Below the pieces are notes generated by a model, which was given only the letters and a program-made list of their open reading frames with translations, did no database searches and was not told the DNA's origin. The translations under genes and the position numbers were made by a program. From a bacterium (lineage in GTDB: Bacteria; Joyebacterota; Joyebacteria; Joyebacterales; Joyebacteraceae), in the NCBI GenBank assembly GCA_025774545.1, contig JALGVU010000039.1, positions 1 through 33,514 of the forward strand: a stretch of DNA of 33,514 nt, in the 5' to 3' direction. Shown here in pieces: positions 7,366-15,184 of this stretch (within the stretch, counting starts at the first letter, position 1; every line of letters starts with the position of its first letter).

Positions 7366-8610
7366 GTGTACCGGCGGGTCTACATCGTTCTCTTCATGGC
7401 CGTCTTCGCCTCAACCATGGGGGTCGGGTTCATCGGCCCCCTCTTGCCGCTCTACGCCCGTGATCTCGGGGCGGCCGGTCTCACGCTCGGCATGATCTTC
7501 GCCGGGTTCTCCATGTCCCGCTTCATCCTGACGCCCTTCATCGGCAGGCTCTCCGACAAGCTCGGCAGGAAGATCTTCCTCGTCACCGGGCTCGCGATCC
7601 TCTCGCTCTTCTCGCTCGCCTACATCAGGGCGGAGACGGTCGCGCAACTGATCCTCGTCCGCGCGCTGCACGGCGCCTCGGCCGGGATGGTGATCCCGGT
7701 AGCCCAGGCCTACATCGGCGAGATCTCGCCGAAGGGGCGAGAGGGCGCCTACATGGGGACCTTCACGCTCTCGCTCTTCCTCGCCTTCGGCATCGGGCCG
7801 CTCCTCGGCGGGCCGCTGGCGGACCGCTTCGGGATGACGGTGCCGTTCGTCGTGATGGGAACCCTCGCCGCCGTCGCCTTTCTCCTGACGCTCATCTTCC
7901 TTCCGGAACTCGGGCTCCACAAGGAGCGCTGGAAGCGGCGCGTTCCCATGACGGTCTTCCTCGCCGAGCCCCTGGTGATTGCGCTCCTCCTGTTCCGCTC
8001 GGTCGTGTCGTTCGGACGGGGCCTCGTGATTCCGTTCCTCCCGTTCGTCGCCGAGTCGCTGGGGGCGTCGCTCTCGGTCATCGGCGTGCTGCTCGCCACG
8101 AACATCCTGCTCGCGGGGGTGCTCCAGGTCCCGTTCGGCCGGCTCGCCGACAGGGTGTCGCGGCCGCTTCTCATGGGACTCGGGATCATCGCAAGCGCGG
8201 CCGTCATCTTCGCGATCCCGTTCTGCAAGACCATCGGATCGCTCTTCGTGCTCCAGGCCGCCACGGGCGCCGCGGGTGCGCTCGGCTTCCCCGCGGGGCT
8301 CGCCGTGGCGACGCAGTGCGGGAGGCGGTTCAACGGCATGGGCACCATGATGGCTATCTACAACCTCGGGATGAGCGTCGGCCTCATTCTCGGGCCGCTC
8401 GCCGGCGGGGCCATCGAGGGGATCTTCGGGCTTGACTTCGTCTTCAAGGGTGGTTCTCTAGTGGTGGTGGCGGGGTTCGTCGCGTATCTCCTGATGATGC
8501 GGCGGGCGAAGCGCCTTGGGTCGTTCCGGCTTCTCGAGGACCCGCAGGAACCTGGGGGCGACGGCGAGGTCACGACGGACCACGAGCGGGAGGCCGTCCC
8601 CGCGGGCTAG
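7366..8610 (+). CDS. Major facilitator superfamily transporter
   Basis: This 414-residue protein has about twelve hydrophobic segments and begins at GTG 7366 behind GAACGAGGAGCG. It carries the MFS loop 2-3 signature GRLSDKLGRK, repeated in weaker form in the second half (FGRLADRVSRP), and the TM5-type motif GFGIGP-like GIGPLLGGPLADRFG. This places it in the DHA1/drug:H+ antiporter-like group. The short cytoplasmic C-terminal tail is charged. It starts only 24 bases after adenine deaminase, so it is probably cotranscribed. It could import a purine base, export an end product, or be an unrelated efflux pump; sequence alone does not decide. Confidence 0.85.
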   Translation: MYRRVYIVLFMAVFASTMGVGFIGPLLPLYARDLGAAGLTLGMIFAGFSMSRFILTPFIGRLSDKLGRKIFLVTGLAILSLFSLAYIRAETVAQLILVRALHGASAGMVIPVAQAYIGEISPKGREGAYMGTFTLSLFLAFGIGPLLGGPLADRFGMTVPFVVMGTLAAVAFLLTLIFLPELGLHKERWKRRVPMTVFLAEPLVIALLLFRSVVSFGRGLVIPFLPFVAESLGASLSVIGVLLATNILLAGVLQVPFGRLADRVSRPLLMGLGIIASAAVIFAIPFCKTIGSLFVLQAATGAAGALGFPAGLAVATQCGRRFNGMGTMMAIYNLGMSVGLILGPLAGGAIEGIFGLDFVFKGGSLVVVAGFVAYLLMMRRAKRLGSFRLLEDPQEPGGDGEVTTDHEREAVPAG

Positions 8611-8628
8611 CAGGCGCGGCCGGACCGC

Positions 8629-8718
8629 CCCGACCAAGCCCGCACGCCGGAGCCGGCGCGAGCGGCCGTCCCGACCAAGCCCGCACGCCGGAGCCGGCGC
8701 GAGCGAGCCGGCGCGACC
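8629..8718 (+). repeat. Direct repeat of 36 bp with an internal inverted repeat
   Basis: Two identical 36-base copies lie at 8629-8664 and 8670-8705, offset by 41 bases. A partial third copy (GAGCCGGCGCGACC) ends at 8718. Each copy contains CGCCG-GAGC-CGGCG, which can form a small hairpin. The array fills half of the 173-base gap between the MFS gene and the nucleoside-binding lipoprotein gene. Its function is unknown: it could be a transcript-end or mRNA-stability structure, or simply a duplicated spacer. The remaining gap shows only the AAAGGAGAG ribosome binding site. Confidence 0.85.
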
Positions 8719-8783
8719 AGGTCGCACGGGAGATCGCCGCCCTGGGTCCCGCTCTGCGTGCTACCGCGAAAGGAGAGCTCACG

Positions 8784-9794
8784 ATGAGGAACGTCACAGC
8801 AGTCGCGATCGTCCTCTGTCTCGTCCTCACGGTGACGGGATGCAGAGAGCCGAAGGAGGCGCAGACCGAGGGCGTCTTCCGGGTCGGGATGGTCTTCGAC
8901 GTCGGAGGGAAGGGCGACAAGTCGTTCAACGACTCGGCGTACCGAGGTCTCCTCCACGCCGCCGACGAGTTCGGGGTCGAGCACACCGAGTTCGAGCCCG
9001 GACAGGACGCCGATCGCGAGACGGGGCTGCGGAAGCTGGCGCAGGCCAAGTACGACGTGATCATCGGCGTCGGGTTCCTGTTCAGCGAGGCCATGAGGAG
9101 CGTCGCCGTCGACTATCCGAACGTCCGTTTCGCGTGCGTCGACTTCGACGTGCGGCCGGACGAGACGCTCCCCCAGAACCTCGCCGGACTCAGGTTCCGC
9201 GAGGAGGAGGGGTCGTTCCTGGTCGGCGTGCTCGCCGCCATGCACACAGAGACCGGGCGGATCGGGTTCATCGGAGGCATGGACATCCCGCTCATCCACA
9301 AGTTCGAGGCCGGCTACATCGCCGGCGCCCGGCACGCGCGGCCCAGCGTCTCGACGACGGTGGCCTACACCGGGACGACGCCGCAGGCCTTCGCCGATCC
9401 GGCGAAGGGCAAGGAGCTGGCGCTTCTGCAGTACGGGCGCGGCGTCGACGTGATCTACCACGCGTCCGGCAGTACGGGGAACGGCGTCATCGAGGCGGCG
9501 AAGGAGGCCGGGAAGTACGCCATCGGCGTCGACTCGAACCAGAACTACATGGCGCCGGGGCACGTTCTCACGAGCATGGTGAAGCGGGTCGACAACGCCG
9601 TCTACATGACGGTGAAGTCCGTGCTCGATGGGACGTTCGCGGGAGGCGTCCGTGAGTTTGGGCTCGCGGACGACGGCATAGCCTACGCCGTCGACCAGTA
9701 CAACGAGGGCCTCATCACCGACGAGATGGCCGCGGCCGTCGAGGAAGCCAAGGCGGCGATCATCGCAGGCTCGATCGTCGTCCCGAAGGAGTAG
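8784..9794 (+). CDS. BMP/PnrA-family nucleoside-binding lipoprotein (ABC transporter)
   Basis: The 336-residue precursor has a lipoprotein signal ending LTVTGC, with the lipidated cysteine at residue 20. The mature part is a basic-membrane-protein (BMP) periplasmic-binding fold: VGMVFDVGGKGDKSFND at its start, then ARGAD-type segments, GFIGGMDIP and YHASGSTGNGVIEAAKE. Members of this family (PnrA in Treponema, BmpA, and the RnsB or NupN proteins) bind purine and other nucleosides. It is followed at 32 bases by its ATPase and then by two permeases of the matching family, so the operon is a complete importer apart from the inserted murJ. The purine genes upstream support nucleosides as cargo; affinity cannot be read from the sequence. 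Confidence 0.9.
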   Translation: MRNVTAVAIVLCLVLTVTGCREPKEAQTEGVFRVGMVFDVGGKGDKSFNDSAYRGLLHAADEFGVEHTEFEPGQDADRETGLRKLAQAKYDVIIGVGFLFSEAMRSVAVDYPNVRFACVDFDVRPDETLPQNLAGLRFREEEGSFLVGVLAAMHTETGRIGFIGGMDIPLIHKFEAGYIAGARHARPSVSTTVAYTGTTPQAFADPAKGKELALLQYGRGVDVIYHASGSTGNGVIEAAKEAGKYAIGVDSNQNYMAPGHVLTSMVKRVDNAVYMTVKSVLDGTFAGGVREFGLADDGIAYAVDQYNEGLITDEMAAAVEEAKAAIIAGSIVVPKE

Positions 9795-9826
9795 CACCGA
9801 CCTCGTCACCCGAGGAGCTCCGAGGC

Positions 9827-11404
9827 ATGGCCGCTGCGAACGCGATCGAGATGCGCGGGATCACGAAAGGATACCCGCGCGTCCTCGCTAACGACCGGGT
9901 CGATCTCGACGTCCGCAAGGGCGAGATCCACGCCATCGTCGGTGAGAACGGGGCCGGCAAGTCGACCCTCATGAAGATCCTCTACGGCCTGACACCGCCC
10001 GACGCGGGCGAGATCAGGCTCGAGGGGACGAGGCTGAACAAGCACCGCCCGTCCGACGCAATCCGGGCGGGCCTCGGCATGGTGCACCAGCACTTCATGC
10101 TCGTCGACACTCTGACGGTGGCCGAGAACGTCGTTCTCGGCGAAGAGCCGAGGGTCGCCGGGATCATGATCGACGCGGCCGCGGCGAGGGAGCGCGTCGA
10201 GAAGCTCTCCTCGCAGTACGGCTTCGAACTCGACCCCGACGAGTACATCGAGAACCTCTCCGTCGGCCTCGAGCAGCGCGTCGAGATCGTCAAGGTCCTC
10301 TACCGCGGCGCGAGGATCCTCATCCTGGACGAGCCGACCGGCGTGCTCACGCCGCAGGAGGTGAGCGAGCTCTTCGTCATCCTCCGAGCGCTCCGCGAGG
10401 CCGGATGCACGATCGTCTTCATCACGCACAAGCTCGACGAGGTGATCGAGCTCGCCGACCGGGTGACCGTCATGCGCGACGGGCGCGTGACCGGCGTCGT
10501 CGAGGCGGCCGAGACGACGAAGGAGGACCTCGCCCGGATGATGGTTGGGCGCGACGTCCTCCTTCGCGTGGAGAAGGCGCCGGCGACGGCCGGTGATACC
10601 GTGCTCGCAGTGAGAGGCCTCGCGGCCGTCGGACGGAAGGGAACGAAGGTCCTCGAGGACGTCGATCTCGAGATCCGCGCGGGCGAGGTGCTCGGCGTGG
10701 CGGGCGTTCAGGGGAATGGCCAGACGGAGCTCGTCGAGGTCCTGACGGGCTTGAGGAAGGCCCACGCGGGCGAGGTGCTCCTGGGGGGGGCCGACGTCAC
10801 CGGCCTCACGCCGCGCGCGATACGAGACCTCGGCGTGGCGCACATCCCGGAGGACCGTCAGGCGCGCGGTCTCGTCCTCGAGTTCACGGTCGCCGAGAAC
10901 CTCGTCCTGGGCCGCCATCATCGCGAGCCGTTCTCCCGGCGCGGCGTCCTGCGCCTCGACGCGATCCGCGAGCACGCGTCCGAGCTGATCCGCGAGAACG
11001 ACCTCAGACCACCCGATCCCGACGTCGCCGCCGGCACTCTCTCCGGCGGGAACCAGCAGAAGGTGATCGTCGCGCGCGAGTTCGACGGCGAGCCCACGCT
11101 TCTCGTGGCGTCGCAGCCGACGAGGGGCGTCGACATCGGGGCCGTCGAGTTCGTTCACCAGAGCCTCCTCGAGATGAGGGACAGGGGAGCGGCGGTGCTC
11201 CTCGTCTCGGCGGAGCTCTCGGAGATCATGACGCTCTCCGATCGCATCGCCGTGATGTACGGCGGGAGGATCGTCGCGACGTTCGAGTCCGGAGAGGTCG
11301 ACGAGGAGACCCTCGGACTCGCCATGACCGGGGCCTGGACAGGAGGCGCGACCGCGCGGAGCGACGGCGATCGCCGGGCGACTCCGGAGGTGACGGCCGC
11401 GTGA
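9827..11404 (+). CDS. Nucleoside ABC transporter ATP-binding protein (two ABC domains)
   Basis: The 525-residue protein has tandem ABC cassettes, as in the sugar/nucleoside (CUT2 or BMP) importers. The first has a complete Walker A GENGAGKST (39-47), a degenerate signature LSVG (144-147) and Walker B LILDEPTG with D168-E169. The second has a degenerate Walker A GVQGNGQTE (293-301), an intact LSGGNQQ signature (405-411) and a Walker B region reading LLVASQPTRG. This asymmetric pattern is normal for the family and is not a sign of decay. It powers nucleoside uptake with the flanking lipoprotein and permeases. The start ATG 9827 follows GGAGCTCCGAGG, and the stop overlaps the next gene's GTG by four bases. 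Confidence 0.93.
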   Translation: MAAANAIEMRGITKGYPRVLANDRVDLDVRKGEIHAIVGENGAGKSTLMKILYGLTPPDAGEIRLEGTRLNKHRPSDAIRAGLGMVHQHFMLVDTLTVAENVVLGEEPRVAGIMIDAAAARERVEKLSSQYGFELDPDEYIENLSVGLEQRVEIVKVLYRGARILILDEPTGVLTPQEVSELFVILRALREAGCTIVFITHKLDEVIELADRVTVMRDGRVTGVVEAAETTKEDLARMMVGRDVLLRVEKAPATAGDTVLAVRGLAAVGRKGTKVLEDVDLEIRAGEVLGVAGVQGNGQTELVEVLTGLRKAHAGEVLLGGADVTGLTPRAIRDLGVAHIPEDRQARGLVLEFTVAENLVLGRHHREPFSRRGVLRLDAIREHASELIRENDLRPPDPDVAAGTLSGGNQQKVIVAREFDGEPTLLVASQPTRGVDIGAVEFVHQSLLEMRDRGAAVLLVSAELSEIMTLSDRIAVMYGGRIVATFESGEVDEETLGLAMTGAWTGGATARSDGDRRATPEVTAA

Positions 11405-12534
11405 AGAGGCTCGCGAGGTTCACGAGCGTTCTCTCGCCGGTCGCCGCGGTCGCGGCGGCGTTTCTGGTCGGCGGCCTGGTCGTCCTGGCGATCGGGGAGA
11501 GCCCGCTCAGGATCTACGGGATCCTCTTCCGCGGCGCGTTCGGGAGCGTCGACGGTGTCGGGCTCGTCCTCTTCAACGCGTGTCCCCTCATCTTCGCCGG
11601 GCTCGCGGTTGCCTTCGCCTTCCGCGCCGGCCTCTTCAACATCGGCGGGGAGGGCCAGCTCTACATAGGATCGTTCCTGTGCGCGTGGGCGGGCCTCTCC
11701 GTCTCGTCGCTCACGCCCTGGCTCGCGATTCCGCTGCTCGTCGTCGCCGCGGCCGCCGGGGGGGCGTTGTGGGCGTCGATCCCCGGGTTCCTGAAGGCGC
11801 GCTTCGGCGTCCACGAGGTCATCAACACGATCATGATGAACTTCATCGCGATCGGGCTCACGAGCTATCTCGTGGTCAACGTCTTCAAGGAAGCGGGGCA
11901 GATGACGCCGCAGACGCCGAAGATCCTGGCGTCGGCCCATCTCCCGCGGCTGGCCGGCGCGGCCCGCGCGCTCGGGATTCCGCTTCCCGACGCAAACCCC
12001 CTGAACGCGTCGATCCTGATCGCGCTCGCCGCCGTCGGGCTCGCGTGGTTCATCCTCTATAGAACGACTCTCGGGTACGAGATCCGCGCCGTCGGCCTGA
12101 ACGCCGCCGCCGCAGAGAACGCGGGTATTAACGTCAGGCGCACGCTCGTGCTCGCGATGCTCCTGTCGGGGGCGTTCGCCGGTCTCGTGGCGACGAACGA
12201 GGTGATGGGGTTCCGGCACCGCTTCCTCGATAACTTCTCGGGCGGCATCGGGTTCATGGGGATCGCCGTGGCGCTCCTCGGGAAGAACACGCCCGTAGGC
12301 GTGCTCCTCGCGGCGCTTCTCTTCGGGGTGCTGAACACCGGCGCGCTCGAGGTCGACGTCTTCACCGACGTTCCGAGGGAACTCATACTCGTTCTCCAAG
12401 CGATCACCATCATCCTCGTCGTGGTCGGGAACGAGGTCCTGACGCGGCGGCTCGAGCAGCGGGTGAGACCTGCCGAGGCCACGGGCGCGGACGGGAACGC
12501 CGACGCCGGCGCGGCCACCGGGGAGGCGGCATGA
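11401..12534 (+). CDS. Nucleoside ABC transporter permease 1
   Basis: The 377-residue integral membrane protein has eight or more hydrophobic segments. The stretch FNIGGEGQLYIGSF is the hallmark of the first permease in BMP-type nucleoside importers (YufP/NupP-like), as are VHEVINTIMMNFIA and AVGLNAAAAENAGI. It begins at GTG 11401 in a GTGA overlap with the ATPase stop, and ends in an ATGA overlap with murJ, so three genes are translationally coupled. It forms half of the membrane channel with the permease encoded at 14250. The C-terminal tail is a charged, alanine-rich cytoplasmic extension. Confidence 0.92.
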   Translation: MKRLARFTSVLSPVAAVAAAFLVGGLVVLAIGESPLRIYGILFRGAFGSVDGVGLVLFNACPLIFAGLAVAFAFRAGLFNIGGEGQLYIGSFLCAWAGLSVSSLTPWLAIPLLVVAAAAGGALWASIPGFLKARFGVHEVINTIMMNFIAIGLTSYLVVNVFKEAGQMTPQTPKILASAHLPRLAGAARALGIPLPDANPLNASILIALAAVGLAWFILYRTTLGYEIRAVGLNAAAAENAGINVRRTLVLAMLLSGAFAGLVATNEVMGFRHRFLDNFSGGIGFMGIAVALLGKNTPVGVLLAALLFGVLNTGALEVDVFTDVPRELILVLQAITIILVVVGNEVLTRRLEQRVRPAEATGADGNADAGAATGEAA

Positions 12535-14228
12535 GCGAGCCCGCGGGGAACCGCAGGGTGTCGAGGGTCGTCGTCTCGGCGGCGTGGGTCGTCGGCTTCG
12601 CGATGATCGCGAAGGGATTCGCACTCTTCAAGGACGTGGTCATCGCCTCGCAGTTCGGGACGAGCTGGGTCATGGACGCGTATCTCGTCGCGTTCACGAT
12701 CCCCGCGATCATCACGAACTGGTTCCGGTCGCCGATCCGCTCAGGTTTCGTGCCGCTGTTCACCGAGCGCCTCGAGCATCACGGCGAGGCCGACGCGTGG
12801 CGCGAGGGCGGGACCTTCCTCGGCAACTTCCTCGTCGTGACGTTCGTGATCGCCGCCGTCGCCTTCATCACGGCGTCGCCGATCGTCTCCGCGGTGGCGC
12901 CGGGGTTCACGCCTGAAAGCCACGACCTGTCCGTCTCGCTCGTGAGGATCATGCTCGTCACGGTGGTGCTCGCCGCGCTCAACGGAACGTTCAGGAACTT
13001 CCTCCACGTCTACGGCAACTTCGCCCTGCCGGCGATGACGGCCCCGGTCACCAACATCATTCTGATCATAGCGGCGGTCTTCTTCACCGGCCGTTTCGGC
13101 ATCCACGCTCTCGCCTACGGCATCGCGCTCGGGAGCCTGGCGCACGCGCTCATCCAGGCCCCGATCGTCTGGCAGCACCGAGAGCACTTCCGGTTCCGCG
13201 TCGACTTCAGGAGCCCGATGTTCTGGGGCACCCTCAAGCTCGCGGCGCCGCTCTTCATCGGCATGGCCGGCGCCAAGCTCGACGAGGTGATCGACAGGAT
13301 CTTCGCGTCGCAGCTCACCGAAGGGAGCATCTCAGGCCTCGCGTACGCGATCCGCCTGATCGATCTCCCGCGTGAGATGCTCATCGTCGCGTTCTGGACC
13401 GTGCTCTTCCCGTTCTTCTCGCGGCTCGCCGCGAAGAACCAGATCGACGCGCTCTCCGAGCGGATGAACGCCTCGATGCGCATCTCGTTTTTCATCCTCC
13501 TGCCGGTCTCGGTCGCGATGGCGCTGCTCGGGGAGCCGTTCGTGAGGCTCCTCTTCCAGAGGGGAGCGTTCGACGAGCAATCGGTGAACTACACGGTCTC
13601 GGCGCTCCTGCTCTACACGCCGACGATCTGGGCGCAGGGGCTCTCGAGCACCATGCTCTCGGGCTACGTCGCGGTGAAGGACACGAAGACGCCGACGATC
13701 GCGGGCTTCATCCGCCTCGGCGTCAAGATCGGTCTCGTGTTCCTCTTCGTGGGACCCTTCCAGCACGCTGGGATCGCGCTGTCGACCTCGCTGTCGCACG
13801 CGTTCAAGCTCGTGCTCTTCATCGTGCTTCTACCCAAGCCCTTGAGGGGCGGCAGGTATCCGCAGATGTTCAGGGCGTTCGGGGGGACAGCGCTTGCGAC
13901 AGGTGTCATGGCGATCGCGCTCTACTTGCTCGGGAAGGCGACCCTCGGGATGGACATTCCCGATTCGCTCGGAGCGCGCATCGCGTTCCTCGGAGGCATG
14001 GCGCTCGCGGGGGCGCTCGTCTTCGCGGGGGCGGCCCACGTCTTCGCTCGGCGGGAGCTCGCGGAGACGTGGGACGGCGCACGGTCCGGAATCGCCGGGA
14101 TCTTGAAGCGGGACCGCGGCAAGAAGGGGCCCGGCGGGGGCCCCGGCCCCAGTACCGGCGGAGCCGGCGAGGAGGGTCCGGTCCCGGGTTCAGGCGGGGC
14201 CGACTGGGACGGCTCCGGTTCCGCGTAA
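12531..14228 (+). CDS. murJ: Lipid II flippase MurJ (MviN family)
   Basis: The 565-residue membrane protein has about 13-14 hydrophobic segments. It carries the MurJ features of an N-terminal helix with a conserved basic patch, WFRSPIRSGFVPLFTE after the first helices, and the RLLFQRGAFDEQS signature. MurJ flips lipid-linked peptidoglycan precursor across the inner membrane. A Gly/Pro-rich tail of about 40 residues follows the last helix and is probably disordered. The gene is embedded between the two nucleoside permease genes. It overlaps the first by four bases (ATGA at 12531) and lies 21 bases before the second, so it should be coexpressed with the transporter. The family assignment is firm; a link between cell-wall synthesis and nucleoside uptake is not known and may be incidental. 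Confidence 0.9.
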   Translation: MSEPAGNRRVSRVVVSAAWVVGFAMIAKGFALFKDVVIASQFGTSWVMDAYLVAFTIPAIITNWFRSPIRSGFVPLFTERLEHHGEADAWREGGTFLGNFLVVTFVIAAVAFITASPIVSAVAPGFTPESHDLSVSLVRIMLVTVVLAALNGTFRNFLHVYGNFALPAMTAPVTNIILIIAAVFFTGRFGIHALAYGIALGSLAHALIQAPIVWQHREHFRFRVDFRSPMFWGTLKLAAPLFIGMAGAKLDEVIDRIFASQLTEGSISGLAYAIRLIDLPREMLIVAFWTVLFPFFSRLAAKNQIDALSERMNASMRISFFILLPVSVAMALLGEPFVRLLFQRGAFDEQSVNYTVSALLLYTPTIWAQGLSSTMLSGYVAVKDTKTPTIAGFIRLGVKIGLVFLFVGPFQHAGIALSTSLSHAFKLVLFIVLLPKPLRGGRYPQMFRAFGGTALATGVMAIALYLLGKATLGMDIPDSLGARIAFLGGMALAGALVFAGAAHVFARRELAETWDGARSGIAGILKRDRGKKGPGGGPGPSTGGAGEEGPVPGSGGADWDGSGSA

Positions 14229-14249
14229 CGACTTGAGAGGTACGACGCG

Positions 14250-15152
14250 ATGTTCGAACTGGCGATCTTCGACGCCGCACTGAGAATGGCGACGCCACTC
14301 ATCCTGACCGCGCTCGGCGGTCTCTTCTCCGAGAGGTCGGGCGTCATCAACATCGCGCTCGAGGGGATTCTCCTGACGGGCGCCTTCGCGAGCATCGTGG
14401 CGACGTTCTACACGGGCGACCCGTGGGTCGGCGCGTTCGCCGGCATCCTCGCAGGTGTTCTCGTCTCCCTCATTCACGCGATCGTGTCGATCGTCTTCAA
14501 GGCCGACCAGATCGTGAGCGGCGTCGCCATCAACCTGCTCGCGATGGGGGCGACGCAGTTCCTGACGTGGATCATCTGGGGCAGCTCCGCAAACTCGCCG
14601 CCCGTCGCCGGAATGGCCCACTGGACGCTGCCTGAATCGTGGGGCGCTCTCGCGCGCGGGGTGAACGCGGTGATCGGTCACTATCCGCCGCTCGTCTACG
14701 TCGCGCTCGCCGCCGTGTTCGTCTCGCACCTCGTTCTCTGGCGGACTCCCTTCGGCCTCAGGCTGCGCGCGACCGGCGAGCACCCGGAGGCCGTCGAGAC
14801 GCTCGGCGTGAACGTGAGGAAGATGCGATTCGCGGGCGTGCTCCTCTCCGGGGCGCTCGCAGGGCTCGGCGGGGCCTTCCTCGCTCTCAACACGCACCAG
14901 TTCGTGAAGAACATGTCGGCCGGGCGGGGGTACATCGCCCTGGCCGCGATGATATTCGGGAAGTGGAACCCGCTGGGCGCGCTCGCCGCGTGCCTCCTCT
15001 TTGGCTACGCGGAGGCCGTTCAGATGGGGCTCCAGGGGCGCGGTGTCCCCACGCAGTTTGTGCAGATGATCCCCTACGTGCTCACCATGGTCGCGCTGGT
15101 CGGCGTCATCGGACGGACGCGGCCTCCCGCGGCGAGCGGGAAGCCCTACTAG
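14250..15152 (+). CDS. Nucleoside ABC transporter permease 2
   Basis: The 300-residue membrane protein matches the shorter second permease of BMP-type nucleoside importers (YufQ/NupQ-like). It shows the family's TALGGLFSERSGVINIALEG segment at the N terminus, FKADQIVSGVAINLLAMG, and TGEHPEAVETLGVNVRK between membrane helices. It pairs with the permease encoded at 11401. The ATG at 14250 follows GAGAGGTACGACGC. Separation from its partner by murJ is unusual, since the two permease genes are normally adjacent. The next gene starts 33 bases downstream and may be cotranscribed. Confidence 0.92.
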   Translation: MFELAIFDAALRMATPLILTALGGLFSERSGVINIALEGILLTGAFASIVATFYTGDPWVGAFAGILAGVLVSLIHAIVSIVFKADQIVSGVAINLLAMGATQFLTWIIWGSSANSPPVAGMAHWTLPESWGALARGVNAVIGHYPPLVYVALAAVFVSHLVLWRTPFGLRLRATGEHPEAVETLGVNVRKMRFAGVLLSGALAGLGGAFLALNTHQFVKNMSAGRGYIALAAMIFGKWNPLGALAACLLFGYAEAVQMGLQGRGVPTQFVQMIPYVLTMVALVGVIGRTRPPAASGKPY

Positions 15153-15184
15153 CGAGATCTCGAGGAGCGATCGGAGGCGCGACG

